A stretch of 64,000 nucleotides of DNA from Anarhynchus alexandrinus (taxonomy: Eukaryota > Chordata > Aves > Charadriiformes > Charadriidae), in NCBI GenBank assembly GCA_008711295.1, contig VUYV01000010.1, forward strand, positions 6,277,429-6,341,428, written 5' to 3'. The first letter of the stretch is position 1, and every line of letters begins with the position of its first letter. The notes beneath the pieces were generated by a model. The model was not told the DNA's origin, searched no databases, and was given only the letters and a program-made list of their open reading frames with translations. The position numbers were made by a program, and so were the translations under genes. Shown in pieces: positions 15,545-28,565 of the stretch.

Positions 15545-16470
15545 TCATTCCCACTGTGAGGCAGGGATGGGTACCCACGTGAATTCCTGATGAGGCTGAT
15601 CTCTGCTAATTTGTTTGCCCAGCCCAAACATCTCTGAATACAGAATCCCAGCTGCCACCAAAGTAGAAGAGAGATGATGAGTGGAGAAAATCCTTTTGTG
15701 AGTTTAGGTATAGCTCCTTGGCATGCCACTAAATTACAAATGTGAACTCTGGCACTGAGCTCCACAGGAAAAATACACTCTGAGATTAGCCTCGGGCAGC
15801 AATTACTGCTTAATTACATGGCAAATAGCAAGGAGCATATTTGGTCCTCTGACAGTCTAATTTTCCAAAAGGCAGGTAGGATCAGAGCAATCTGGAATCT
15901 GAGGCTTAAATGAGTGTCATGTGATTGTATAGTTCCTGCAGAGCCTTCGGGACTGTAGGGGATAGATGTATTTTTGCTTCCCGCTTGCTGGTCAGTCCAG
16001 GATTTGCTATTGGTACCTGCAATGCAGGGGTCTGAGTTCAATACAGCAACATGGTCTCTGGTCTGGGAGATGTCTGGAGCACGATCCTGAAATGATACTC
16101 ATGTTGGGCTGAGGATGAAAGGAGATGAAATCTTTTTGGGACCTGTATGGCCTCTGGGGCAGAAAAACTGAAATTGCCAATTATCTGTAGAAGACAAAAA
16201 ATCAAATATTGGCAATGTGCCTTCTGACTCCATGGGAGTCTGCAAGATCTGCAGCATGATGATTTGGGCTTAGGAAGTCTCTTGTTGCCATCTACACAGG
16301 AACAAGTGACCCCTGGTACTAGGTGCTCATTCTCAACTTTGCGGGAAGGTTTGACATCTAAGATGGGAATAGACACTATTGGGTTCCTTCCCTATGGTTT
16401 TATGGGTTCTGCTCAAACACAGATCTGTTCCCAGGCTGACAGTGTGGTGTACGATTGCCTAGACTAGCAG

Positions 16471-16510
16471 AAAAAAACCCCACAAAACAACAACCCAAAC
16501 CAAACCCACA
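16471..16510. repeat. A/C low-complexity tract
   Basis: Forty bases of A and C only (AAAAAAACCCCACAAAACAA and on). In GLRA1 intron 1, about 300 bp from a CR1 3' end. Confidence 0.85.
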
Positions 16511-16800
16511 GGCGACGTGCAGTGTGCTTAGGGCAAAAGCTGTCTGCCTGTGGGTTCAGATGTCTGATGAAGCCTACAGGCAGTATTGCAATGCAAATGT
16601 GTAAGCAGCCAAAGAAAGGTGCTCAGGAGGAAGTCAGGCTCATTGCTTCACCCTTTGTAAGACTCGTGATTTTTTTTTTTTTTTGAAGTACAAAGGCTAT
16701 GTGGGAACTGTGAGAAACCACTGTGAGCAGCTGAAAGGCACGTTTACAGCAGGCACAAGATATTTAGCTACGTGTGTCCTCACAAATGACACCATGAAGT

Positions 16801-17107
16801 CATAGAATCATAGAATGGTTTGGGTTTGAAGAGATCTCAAAGATCATCTAATTCCAACCACCTTGCTATGGGCCAGGACACCTTCCACTAGACCAGGTTG
16901 CTCAAAGCTCCATTCAACCTGGCCTTGAACACTTCCAGGGATGGGGCATCCACAATTTCTCTGTGCAACCTGTTTCGGTGTCTCACCACCCCTCGTAATG
17001 AAGAATTTATTCCTTATATCTAGTTTAGATCTACCCTGTTTAAGTTTAAAGCCACTACCTCTTGTCCTATCACTACATGCTCTTGTAAAAAGCCCCTTTC
17101 CAGCTCT
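16801..17107 (-). mobile_element. CR1 LINE 3'-end fragment (antisense to window)
   Basis: It starts with CATAGAATCATAGAATGG, the reverse complement of the CR1 terminal repeat, followed by AAAGATCATCTAATTCCAAC and the conserved antisense blocks CACAATTTCTCTGTGCAACC and CACTACATGCTCTTGTAAAA. The element therefore inserted on the minus strand, in the same sense as GLRA1. It is 5'-truncated, and its well-preserved tail suggests a younger copy than the one near 1.9 kb. Confidence 0.93.
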
Positions 17108-20049
17108 CAGCCTGAGTCCTCTTACAGCATGAGGACCTCACCTTGCGAAGTTCTGCATTTCTTGTCTTGAGAGAGTCTGCAGTAGTCAAAGCTCCTGTCT
17201 TTCAGAAGTGTACCACTAAGTACTGACACAAGATCTATTAAGAAGAATTTAGGGATGGTTACTATGCATGGTCTTAATGTGACCCTGCCCTCAAAGACCT
17301 GTTCATACAATGCAAGGTGGAGCTGAGACTCCAAAGACACAAACGTTATCTAGACAAGGCCTTGACAAGCGCATTTTGAACCACTGCATTCCCTGGGATT
17401 TTAAAAATGGATAGGATGCAAAAGGGCTTGGGTGCTGTAATTTCAAAATCAAGAGTCTGTAGTAACCTGTATTTGCATTGACTCTCTTCTCTAGCGCTAG
17501 CAGTGATGACTTGCCAAGCCTTGGTTTTCAATCCTGCCAACTCACAACTGCAGTCTGGCTTCTTTTGCAAGCTGCGACTGTGTTAGGGTTCTCTGGTTGC
17601 TAGGTCTTTAACTGTTAAAAATGGCTTAATTTCTGCAATAAAGAGGGGAGAGAAATTCCAGATCACTTCCAGTGAGAGTCTAAACCAAGGACTTCATTCA
17701 CTGTTTATATATTCACAATCCACTCCCCCACTGGACCTTATCTGAACTGGCTGATGCACACTGTGCTTGGAGGTGATCTGACAAGGTGTGGATCTAGCTT
17801 TTACTATACTCATGCACCACTTCTTGTCCTGTCCCCATCTCTGCTCTAAGAAAGTAGCAAAGCCAAAGCAGTGTGTTTTGGGAGTAAATGGGGTTGTGGA
17901 ATGGGTGATGGTTTTTATTTATTTATTAGAAGCAAAATAAGAGGGTGCAATTGATCTGCAAACTCAGAGGAAGAAAGCTGGGAGTGGGAGGACAATCAAT
18001 ACTGGGCTCGACTACTGCATTCCAATAGAGTGTCTGCATGGCAATGAGTCTAGAGAAAAGATTTCAATTAAGCAGCAAACGACTTGGTAACCAAAGACTT
18101 CTGCCACTTCAGCAGCAAGATGCCAGATAATGCAATACACTGATTTCTTCTCATTAACTGTAGACCTGAGGAAGTATATGGAAGTGGAAAAGTGGGGGGG
18201 TTGGGGAGGAGGAAGAGGCAATACAAATCTAATAATCTTTAAGTGCAAAAAGATAATTAGAAACTGCAATTTGCTTGGCATTCATTTTAAAAAATTAGGT
18301 GAAAAGGCACAGAAATCAGCGTTCAGCTTTCCTGTAAATTCAATGCAAAAGCCCGTGATGAATATGTTCACTCCATTCCAATGAATGAGTCTGCTGGTAT
18401 TTCTTGGGTGCCATTTTTTTGATTCTTTCTGCTTCAGAGTTGTGAATAAATTAGTTTCATGGGCTCAGTTCCTACGTGGAAGTGTGTATCTAAGACAAAG
18501 GATTCCCACAAGTATCTGGGAGAAGACCACCCTCTCACAGCCCCACTGCTTTTTGTAACTTCATGCCCATCCCTATGGGTTTCTATGAACACTTTGGGGG
18601 TGCGCTGAAACTGTTAAACATGGATTTGTGCTCCCTGGTGTGCGTTTTAGAAGCTCTGTTAGGCTGCTGTTTATTGTTACCCAGGTGACCTAGGAATGAT
18701 GAGTTTCAAGTTTCTTCCAGTTTCTATTTGGTTACCGAATGTTTTCCTAAAACTAGTTGGGAACAACTTCCCTCTCTAGACTGGACAAGAAAAGGCAAGA
18801 AAAGGGGGGATGAGGGAATAGCAAAGCCTTTGCAGGAGCAGGCTCTAAGGGCAGCAGGCAGACGGCTCCTCTCTAGCTCAGAAGTAATAGTAGAAAACAG
18901 CACTGGGAGCTACAGAGAGGCTGGCCCACCTCAATGTGCTTTGGGGGGATGGATTGACTCTAACTCAGCCCTGAAATGTTCACTCTGGCTGTGACAATCA
19001 AGCTTTGCTGTGGCAGTTTAGCTCAGAAAACACTCAAAAAAGCTATCAGCTTCTGTTCTCTTCCAGGTCTGTGTTGGCCAGTGCTGTGTGCTGTCTTGGG
19101 AGCTTTCTGGGATTTTTCTCTACCCATTAGTTCTTACAGAAGCCCCCTTGAAAGTCCCGTAGGACTCTGCGTTTCCTAGCCCAGGAGAGACAAGGAAAGG
19201 GAAATTGCCAAGTGATTTGAAAATTATTGATGATGGAAGAGGAAATTGTAACTTAGGGTGGGTTGTTGTGTTGTTAAGAGAGAAAATTTATTCTCCAAAT
19301 AAAATGAGGCAAAACATGTAACAAAAAAGCAAAGGATGTAGTTTGCATTGGTGCAAGTGTGTTGTCTGAGCTGAGAGTGTCTTGGTGCATTTTAATAGCA
19401 GTCAGACAGTGGCTTATCTTATTTACGCTGGTGTAATCCCTAGTGGATCTGGCTGAGAAAGTGCCATCAGGCAATCATCACAGCAACAACAACGGAAAGG
19501 ATTTCTTCAAAGGGTCGATGAACTGGCATAATCTTTTGTGATATTAATGCTGGCGTGTAAGCAGACCCCACCAAGCCCCTCGGAGGTCCAGCCCACCAGC
19601 AGGCATGTGAAGGTAAAAGCTGGTGGAGATGAACAGCTGAGCTACTCAGGATACCCAAGAAATGCATTCCTTAAAATGAAGCAGTCAGGCTTTGCAGGAC
19701 ACCTATTACTGGTTTCTCCCAGCCTATACAGGCACTGTTTGCCCTGTCTGCATTATTTTGTTTCAGCTAAACTGATGATATATTCTTATAAAAAGTTACT
19801 TGGTTTAGAAAGTGGCTCTTCTGCAGTCTGGACGTGTCAGTTTGCTGGATTACTAATGTCCCCAGTTGGCTGTTTCCTCCTCCTCCCTGCATTTGTATGG
19901 TCCTTGTGCACCATTTTCATGGTTTTTTTTTCAGCTGTGCCCATGGTTGTCCATCTAATTAAGGCCAACATCACAAACTGCCCTGTTCTGGTTGAATGCT
20001 GATACTGAGAAATATCAATTTAATTTTTTTCTTTGCGAAGAGGAGAGAC

Positions 20050-20118
20050 GGAGGAATTTAATTAGCACTGGGCCTCTATTCCCCTGTCAAATAATTTAAT
20101 TGTTAATCATTAATTCTG
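20050..20118. promoter_or_regulatory. AT-rich homeodomain-motif cluster (candidate enhancer)
   Basis: About 70 bp with repeated TAATT/AATTA cores: TTTAATTAG, ATTTAATTG, TTAATCATTAATT. Such clustering is typical of conserved vertebrate non-coding elements, but conservation cannot be assessed from this sequence alone. Confidence 0.25.
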
Positions 20119-21077
20119 AGGGTAAAAAGTAATGGCTGGCAGCAGCAGCACAAACTGTTGCAAAACAAGCGTTTGCAGAGGAAATCTGTCTCTGCAAAGT
20201 GTGGAAGGCTCAGGTCCCCGTGAAGGTAAACTGGTGCAACACCAGTGGCTCAAGAGAGCAGCACTGGATTTATTCCTCTGGTTGAGCTCTGTGCAAGTTG
20301 GGGAAATAGAAGATATCTGATTATTTACCCCAGTTCAGTGCTGCTCAGCAGGGGTTTCTGAAGTGGTTTGCCAGACAGCTTGGCAGGGATGTGTTGGGAG
20401 TAGTGCTCAGGTGAGCTGACTCACACATTTGTCCTTCAAATGTGATCTTTTCTGTAAGTAGGTATCGCAGGGGAGAGGAATAGCCATTGGGTCTTTGAGG
20501 CAGGCTGGGGTGACCAGTAGAGCTGTTTTCCCCTATTACCTACAAAGCCAGGCTAGAGCACTGTGGGGTCTTGGGGACACAGGAGAACTCATCAGCTTCA
20601 CTTTATTGACTCCAGCAGGCTCCGAGAGGCGTAGTTGCAAAGAGAACATCAGACAGTTGGGGATAAAAGGCATCGTGTTGTCCATGATTAACTAGCGTTA
20701 CCCATGGCAACTCTCCCCCCGGCTCTTCCCGAACCATCTCCCTGGTCCCTGAGATGGTTCCTCTCAGGCACAGAGGTCCCTGAGCAGAGACTGGAGCTCA
20801 GCAGAGCCCAGCCTGTATTCAGCCTCTGCTTGCGCTGGAGCTGCCCATCTCCATCTTGTCTCGGCAGCCGGAGGGAGGAAGGACAGATGAGAAATTTTCC
20901 TGGTGAAAAGGAAAAGGGGCAGCCCTAAACTCTGTACCCAGGCTGTTATTTCTGACTGCACATCAACATGCTCCTCTTGAGGGAAATACTGCCAGACGCT
21001 GGCCTGGGGAGGCTTGGCAGAGACTGCAAGCAGACTGCTCTTAAATGATTAGATTTACTATCAAAATGAATAGCACA

Positions 21078-21089
21078 ATCAATATTGAT
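21078..21089. promoter_or_regulatory. ATCAATATTGAT palindrome (ONECUT-like)
   Basis: A perfect 12-bp palindrome with two overlapping ATTGAT-type sites, followed by ATGCAATTCAATTAAA (POU/homeodomain-like). It is in intron 1. Family assignment by motif only. Confidence 0.25.
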
Positions 21090-24000
21090 ATGCAATTCAA
21101 TTAAAAGGGATGCAACTCATTGTCTGCATGCTTTTTTCTCTGTCACTTTGTCTGAATTCCTGGCCTACAGCAGTAGAGGGGGACAGGATAAAAGAAGAGC
21201 GGAGGAGTGTGGGGAGAAGAGGGCGCCGATGCTGTATTTTTGGGCTGGCATGGTGCAGAGTAGAAGGAGCTCTGAGTGTTACAGATGTGCTGGTCACAAT
21301 CCATGCAGTCATGCTCAACTGCTGGCGATTGCAGTCCATGCAGTCAGGATGTGGGGTGTGCTACAGGGGTGAATTTGCAAAGCTCATTTTCGGAGGTGGG
21401 GAGGAAATTTGGATGTGGTGGTTTTCTTAATTCAGCCGAGAGCTTATGCAACAGAAGCATGGAGCAGAACTGGATGTTGGGCCAGGATACGCAAATAGTC
21501 AGACACAGTGAGACTGGTGAAATATGGAATTTGAGAACCTGTGACAAAGGAGACTTCACTCTGAGACAGAAATGGGCAATAAGCTGTTATTTATCCCTAT
21601 TCACAGGGGAGAAGGGGAATGGGAAAGAAAAAGTAGGCTTGTAAAATGTTGCCATCTTTGTCCTGGATGGTTGTGCTCTGTTGCTGTGAGCTGTTTAAAC
21701 CAATTCTAGCTTTTGCACCAGAAGTAACTGCATTGCAGTAGTCGCAGGATGTAATCAGTTAAAGTTTTAACCCAAAGAATCCCCAAATGCTCTCAAAGAT
21801 CCTGCACAACACATTTTACCACTGGTCCCTGTGGCTGTACAGGAGAAGAGGAGCTGGGAGGCGCTTTTCCATGGCCCTCAGGGAATTAACCCTCTGTGAT
21901 CATTCCCTTCCAGGGAAAGCTGCAACAACTTGACTGGAGTGAGAAAAATCTGTTCTTCAGACTGCAGTGTTCCGATGTCTCTGTGTTTCACTGTCACGTT
22001 CCTGCAGCCCATGGCTCTTACCCCATATGGCAAAACACCCTGTCTAGAACTATAAAACATCCCAATTACACTGATTAACTCTATGGAAAGACACCAGCAC
22101 TTGGAACAATTGCTGACGCTGCCTGGACAGAGCAATAAGAAAATAAAATATGACTAGACAATCAGGTTGGGGGGGAGAAATCTGCATGTTGTATATCGCT
22201 GAGATGGGAAGAGCACAGGGAGATGAGCAAATAGCATGGGAATAGCACTGAGTTGTGTGCGAGATCCCTGCTCTCACGAGGACTGTTGTTCAAACTCTCA
22301 TATGTTATGTGGTCACTCTTACTTATCCCATATTAAAAAAAAAAAAGTGTGTGTTAAATTCAGTTTTGAGCCACAGGCATTCTCTCTAGTGACATTCTCA
22401 GCTAATCACTCTTCCAGAAGCATCTACAGCTCTTGGAGCACAAGTAGTGACTTTCTGGAGATGTGTGATCCAAAGCCACTGAGACAGGTTTGAAAACATA
22501 ACTCAAACAATTGTGAAGCACAAGTCCATGCTCAGGTTTTAATCACTTGTGAAACAAATCCAGCAAACACCAGCATTGTCTCTTACATATACTGAAGGGT
22601 TTTAAAAAAAGTATAATTGCTTTTTTCATTGAAAAAAAAAAAACAAAGAAAAAAAAAATCCCTGCAAAGACAAAAGCATGTGTCTAGCTTCACACACACT
22701 GAATATTCCCTTTAAAGTCAGGGGGGCTAAGCAGATATTGAAAGATATGCATAAACAGCCTTCCTGAATACAGTAAGGAAAGGGGGAAAATGTCTTTACA
22801 AGACTTCATATTCTGGGTAACAATATTCTCTTCACTGATGTGCTCTTGATTTAGTGTTTGGATGGAGAACTGCGGTGGGAACCTCAATTGACGTCAGACG
22901 GTTTTAGATCATAGACCAGACAAGTGTCAGAGAATTACGAGAAATCGTGGATGCTCTTCTATCTATAGCTCTGCAGTCGCACTATCAGTCGTGTTTTCAT
23001 CAGTTCAAATAGCTTGCCACGGCAGCTTTTTAAAAATTAGTTTTAGTTTAAGGATTTATGCTGCTCGTTAAGATTGGATAAGAATATTGTAACTGCTTTT
23101 TTCTTTTTTTGGTAGATCAGAGGTGGTATGAATAGAATTCTTTTTAAAAGGGATATAACATGCAGTGCAGAGTGGTGGTGGGTTCTATCTTCTGAAACTT
23201 TTTGCTACAGATCCTTTGACAAGGCCTCCGGCACTAACACATATAACCTACCTACAAAATTGTGGGTCCCATGGTAAACCCGGGGCTCTCTGTGTGTGTT
23301 TTGTACTGTGCGAAATGGGTTGTGTGATAAGAGAGCTCATTTTGATATTTTCTGATAGAATTAGTTGTTGTCACTGCAACGCAAACACCCTGCAGGAGAC
23401 GAATGTTCCCTCTGTGCTGTCTGTGATTCCTGGTGTAATCTATCAGTTTATTCATGAACTACAATGAAATACAACTTCTGGAAGGAATGGCTAAGCTCTG
23501 GGTCCCCGCCCCGGGAGGGCTCTTCTCCTTCCCATCCCAGCTGCCCTCTGACTTTGGTCTCTTCAGCTCCCTGACAAAAAAAAAAACCCAAAACCATCTT
23601 TTCAACCCTGGCAGTGCTGCGGGGCCTGCGTTGGTGCAGGAGAGCAGGTTGTGTTTGATGGGGTTTGTACTTTGTCAGCCGCACTGCTGGGAGGTGGTTT
23701 CTAAGCCCGTAGCTCTGTGTCAGGGTGTGATGGATGGGGTGTGAAGCTGGAGGATGCTTGTGATTCTCAGGCACGTGGGGTGGCAGGAGAGGCGGAAGGC
23801 ACACGTTTTGGTTTGTAAATCGGATCTTGGGAGCTCTGGTGCAGGAAAAAGATCTGTGTGTGTGTGGATGTGCCAGGAACTGTTGCCCTGCTCAGCACTG
23901 CTTCCAGAGGGTAAAAGCACTGGGAGTGAACAAAGAGACAAGATTGCAAACATACCCCATAAAAAGTCACTTTTTTGTCCGCAGCCTGTCTTTGCGATTC

Positions 24001-24479
24001 CTACAAGATAATAAAAGGCTGCCTCGCACGGGAATTCAGCGCATCTCAGTTCCCTACTCCCAACTGCAGTAATACATGTGGTGCACAGATCCTGCTGTAA
24101 TGGGGGACGCGACCCGTCTTGCGCAGGGGCTGTTGGCACCAACAAGGATATTTAGAGCTAAGGATTTATTATTTTTTTTTAATGGATGCTTATAACAGGG
24201 GACCCTCATATGCTTTCAGGTTTTATACTTCCTCCATAAGACAAGAGAGGAGGAGCCTGTGCTTGGTGCTTTATAGAAAGCATCTTTTTACTTGCACCAT
24301 CTGAAATAAAAGAAGAAAAAAAAAAATTCAAAGGAAATCGGGTAGAGGTGAGAAGTGATGAATTGTATTGGATTTTCTCCTGGCTCACTGCATTCTGCTG
24401 CTGAACCAGCCACGTGTGATAGTGGTCCGATCCACCATTGATCCCAGTTCTGCTGCTATTTATCGATTTGTGTGTTTGC

Positions 24480-24620
24480 TCCAGCCCTGTTTGGGCTGGG
24501 GGACGGGATCCGCATTCTGGGCGGGTGGTCACAGGGACAGGCACCGCTCGCGGGGCAGGCGCGTGAGGGGAGCTGCTGTCGGCAGCTTTCGTCTGAAGGC
24601 AGCGTGCGCGATGATTGATT
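24480..24620. promoter_or_regulatory. Small CpG-rich patch in intron 1
   Basis: I count 13 CpG dinucleotides between about 24501 and 24620, against CpG-poor flanks. It could be an internal or alternative promoter, an enhancer CpG islet, or just GC-rich DNA. No exon with recognisable coding content is attached to it. Confidence 0.3.
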
Positions 24621-24759
24621 GCACTGCAAGCCCTGCTGTTCCATGCATGCGACATTCCTTCTCTTGCCAAGCTCTTGGTAGGTTTTTTCCTCTCTTCACC
24701 CACCCCACAACAAGGCACTGATTAAAAACAAGAGAGTTCCCTGGCTGTCTGCTAAGGCA

Positions 24760-24812
24760 TTTGGGTTTTTTTGTTTCTTTTTGTCTCTTTTTGTCTTTTT
24801 TTTTTTTTCCCC
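24760..24812. repeat. T-rich low-complexity tract
   Basis: T runs with scattered G and C (TTTGTTTCTTTTTGTCTC type), ending in a run of about 13 T and four C. Intron 1. Confidence 0.8.
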
Positions 24813-25350
24813 TTAATGGGCTGTAAGGCACAGTGGAAAGATGAAGAGGGAGAAATGAAAAGGAAAGCAGGTGCAAAAGTGTGTTCTTTTGTTTCCCCCT
24901 CCCTCTCAAAATTCAAATTTCGTGGGGTTTGGTAAATTAAGATTTCTCCTGCTTTTCTCAGCTGGCACTTAGATCCAGCAGAGATGTATTTACAGGATGC
25001 CAACTGTGTCTGTGTACCAGCCAGATGTGGTGCAGTCCCCAAATCAGCAGCTTACCATGGTGCATTATATGGATGAAATAATTGTCTGCATAATGGGGAG
25101 TGCTCAGCGCGTGGAAGAGACGGGTGCATCTGTCTCTATCTATTTCTGTTCTCTGCAGGCTCTCTCTGTGCTTTGGCCTTACTGAGGGGACAAAAGCTGT
25201 ATTTCTGGGTTTTTTTTCCAGTTTCTGTGCATCAGTCTCTTGAAGTATCAGTGGAGATTTAGGAGTGGCTTGGAGGTGCGTAGCTGATCTATAGCACCAG
25301 TGGAATCGCAGCATGTAGACCTCCAGGACCAGATCAGCAGTTTCCCAAGA

Positions 25351-25430
25351 GGTTAACGGGACTAAATCATTTTGGTATTTCTCAGTCAAGATGATTGGTT
25401 GGTGCAAAATGATTTAGTCCAATGTAAACC
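25351..25430. repeat. Hairpin-forming inverted repeat (16-bp perfect arms, 30-nt loop)
   Basis: GGACTAAATCATTTTG (25359-25374) is the exact reverse complement of CAAAATGATTTAGTCC (25405-25420). The outer flanks GGTTAAC and GTAAACC extend the stem imperfectly to about 22 pairs. Either strand can form a roughly 75-80 nt hairpin. It lies in intron 1 of GLRA1, in the size range of a pre-miRNA; it may equally be a MITE remnant. Confidence 0.6.
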
Positions 25431-25770
25431 ATCTTGCCTAAAGGGAAATGGTCTCTGTTTTCTGGCTTCATAAATGCAAATGTAAATTTTTTGGGATAAT
25501 TTGGGGGAATGGTGAGAGAAACAAAGAGGTGAATTTTATTTTTTTTTTCTTCTTTAAGAGGAACTGACCTGCTGAATTAGCAATATTTTATTATACTGAG
25601 TACAATGCAAAAGTCGCTCTTTTTCTGGGCTGTGCAAGTCAGCAGCCAGACAGCCCGGAGTTGAGCTGTCTGGACATGGCTGCTAAGGATCCTTCTGGTG
25701 CCTTGTGCTGGAGCAGCGAGAGGAATTCCTGCTTCTCTTGCTCCTTCCTTCTTGCTCCATTTATCCCAAG

Positions 25771-25843
25771 TTGTTTGTGTGTTGGGGTTTGGTTTTTTTG
25801 TTTGTTTTGGCTGGTTGGTTTTGGTTTTGTTTGTTTGTTTTTT
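25771..25843 (+). repeat. G/T low-complexity tract
   Basis: About 70 bp of TTTG, GGTT and GTTT units with almost no A or C. Intron 1. Confidence 0.85.
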
Positions 25844-28565
25844 CAAACTGAAATTATCAAAAGTGCTTGGAATGATTTTATTTATTTAATTTTTGTCAGT
25901 CAAAAAATTGAATCAAACCATAGAGGGGAGGGTATGCTGGAATGATGTTTTTTAGCATGTGAAAGAAAACGATGAGCCCTTTTTCTTGAAAGGTGGGGTG
26001 TACAAGTGTAACCATACTTCGTAAGAATAGAAATCATTGTGCTCTTGCTGGCAGACAAAGGTCAACAAAGTATGCAAGGTAAGGATAGCAAATCAAAAGG
26101 GTAATTTACTGGAAATAGTGAAACCCTGATTTAATGTGCCACAACAGCGAGAGCTGATACGGGGAAATAAAACAGATAAAAGTCAAAATGTGTTATCAGC
26201 CTCTCTGTCATCTTAATACCAGTCACTTTGGGCTTCTCAGAAAAGCTCCAGGTTATAGAAAATGAGCAAGTGGAAGTCAGTGAATAGATTTAGATTATTT
26301 GACATATTTAAATGTTGTGGTTTTGATTTGGGTGTTGTGATTTTTTAAAGCCCAATTTATATTTTTAAAGCCCTTGTCTTTCATCAGTACCTAAATAACA
26401 ATTGTATTCATTAGGTGGTCCGATATCTTGTTCCCAATATGGAAATTTGGAGAGCCCTTTCAACCTGCATGCTAAAATGAAATCAGAACAGACTTCTCTG
26501 CTGGTTTTCTATCACAGATGAATGATCACTGGTCAGTGCTGGAATAATAAAGTAATTTAATTTTGGACATTGATTAACATCTTAATTCAGATGCTGGGAT
26601 CCTTTTCTATCCAGGTTAGCCCATGAGGATTCGGTGAGATGAATTTCATAAGCTGACACCAAGAATAGGGGAATTGCAGTGTGCTGTTGCTTAAAGTGCT
26701 TTCCTTTTTGACTTGAATCACTTGGTCAGTAGCAGAATGAACTGTTTAGCCTGTAATCTGTGCTATTAAATCCGTGACGCTTAGAGTCAGAGGGCCCTTT
26801 GCTGCTGACTTGCTTCATACATAAGGGTCTCCAACACCTCTTTCATGGGAGAAGAGGAATAAGGGGGGACCAAATTCCCATGCCTAAATTCTTGTTCTTG
26901 AAGGAAGTCTCTGTAGACAATTCATATGATGTAATGCTCTTATATGTAGGGGCAGGATCCAACCATTCCCTCCACATACTGATCTCTTTCCAGAAGCAGC
27001 TCCCTTCAGGTGTTTGAACAGTAAATGTGTTCTGCCAGAGGGACTTGCTGCAGTATAAGGTAATGTTCAGTGGGAGTCAACATGGACAGCCAGTCTATAT
27101 TATCCAAAATTTGCACAGCCTCAGTGGCTCAGAGAAAGGGTATTTTATTAGTGCATGTGAGAAACAGCAATATTTTTGTAACGCTTTTGTTAAGCAAGGT
27201 GATAATCTATGGTTTTGCTGCTCCTTGGACCCAACATAAGGGGGGTGATGGTGGTGGGGAATGGTTTCTGCCCAGACATTTGTGGAGCCTTTTTTTTGTT
27301 CTGATCTACCTACAGAGCAGGTCTGGAGTTCTTTAAGGCAGCTGTTTAGACAGGAAGGTTAAGATTAGACTGCATTAGAAAATGTTTTGCGTATTTTACA
27401 TTGATTTGTCTTAACTGCCTAAAATGCAAGTGAATTGTTATGGATGGATGGAAGTGTGTACAAAGTCCCTGCAGAAGGCAGGGTCCCAAACACTTTGTGC
27501 TTCTACAGGGATGATACCAAATTAATCTTTCTTTGTGTAATGATTTATAAGGGCTTCTAGGTAGAATTGTCTACCTCATCGCACTTTCAAACTTTGAATA
27601 TGTAACCCCTTTAGCAGGGCCTTTAATGGGGCTATTATAGGTTGCAGACCAAAGAAGTTAGAGTGTCCTTAGAGGCATCTAGTTCAAGCCTTTGCTAAAT
27701 CATTTTTATTTTGCAGAGGAGCTGACAGGCTCAGCAGAGGCACAACAGGTCATAAGGCACAACTTCCAGTAAATTTTCAGTTAGTCTGAGGGAAATGCTC
27801 TTTAACTACTGAGAACATCTGCTACGTTGCTTAGCTTGTGGCTCTGGAAGTCTTTGGTTAACACTTCATTTTCAGGTACCTCTGTAATGCTATCTAGCAC
27901 TGCAGAGCTATAGCAGAAGGTTCAGAGATAACATGCACATTACTCTCCTTTTGTTGTATTTTCAAGGGGCTGAAATCAGCAGCTCTCCAATCACTTACTT
28001 TACTTGTCAAGTCTGTTTTAGCAAAACGTGTCTGCCTTTCCACAAAGTTGAGAGGCATCATATTCACAATGGCATCTTCTTATTGTTTTTAAAACCGGAA
28101 TTGAAGAGCTCTGTTACTGACAGGCACACAAAAATGCCAGTTAGAGCAATCCAATAGGGTCTGAGGCTGGCAGCAACTTTTAGCCTGTGCAACACTTGGA
28201 GCAGTAGCCTTCAATCACTCCTGCTAGCTGACAGATTGCTGTTCAGAAGGGGCCAACTCTGATCTTGATTCAGTGAAGGTCATGCTGCTGATTCCTGATT
28301 TACAGAAGTGTAATTAGGACAAGAATTAGACCCAAAGAATTTCAAAGCCTCACAGGACAATGTCCAGCTGGGTAAGGTGCCAGTTCTAGTTCTAGGCTAC
28401 CCCCGGGCTTATGCAGTGGTGTTTCTGGACCACTACAGCTATTAAAATGCTATAATACAACAGAAAGCCCAGGCCAGATCATCACAGGGTAGGGGGTAGC
28501 TTTTTGTTGTGCATGAAGGAATTCACAACTGAACCAGGGTAAAAACATGCAGTGTCTGTAGTTAG

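Noticed and set aside
19538..20002. 154-codon plus-strand frame with hydrophobic segments, possible membrane protein
   Set aside because: The hydrophobic stretches come from T-rich DNA; no homology, antisense to GLRA1 intron 1.
21299..21345. Direct repeat of CCATGCAGTCA about 31 bp apart
   Set aside because: Only two short copies; consistent with chance or minor slippage.
24206..24718. 170-codon minus-strand frame over the intron 1 CpG patch
   Set aside because: Ser/Pro/Ala-rich translation without homology; kept only as a CpG-rich regulatory candidate.
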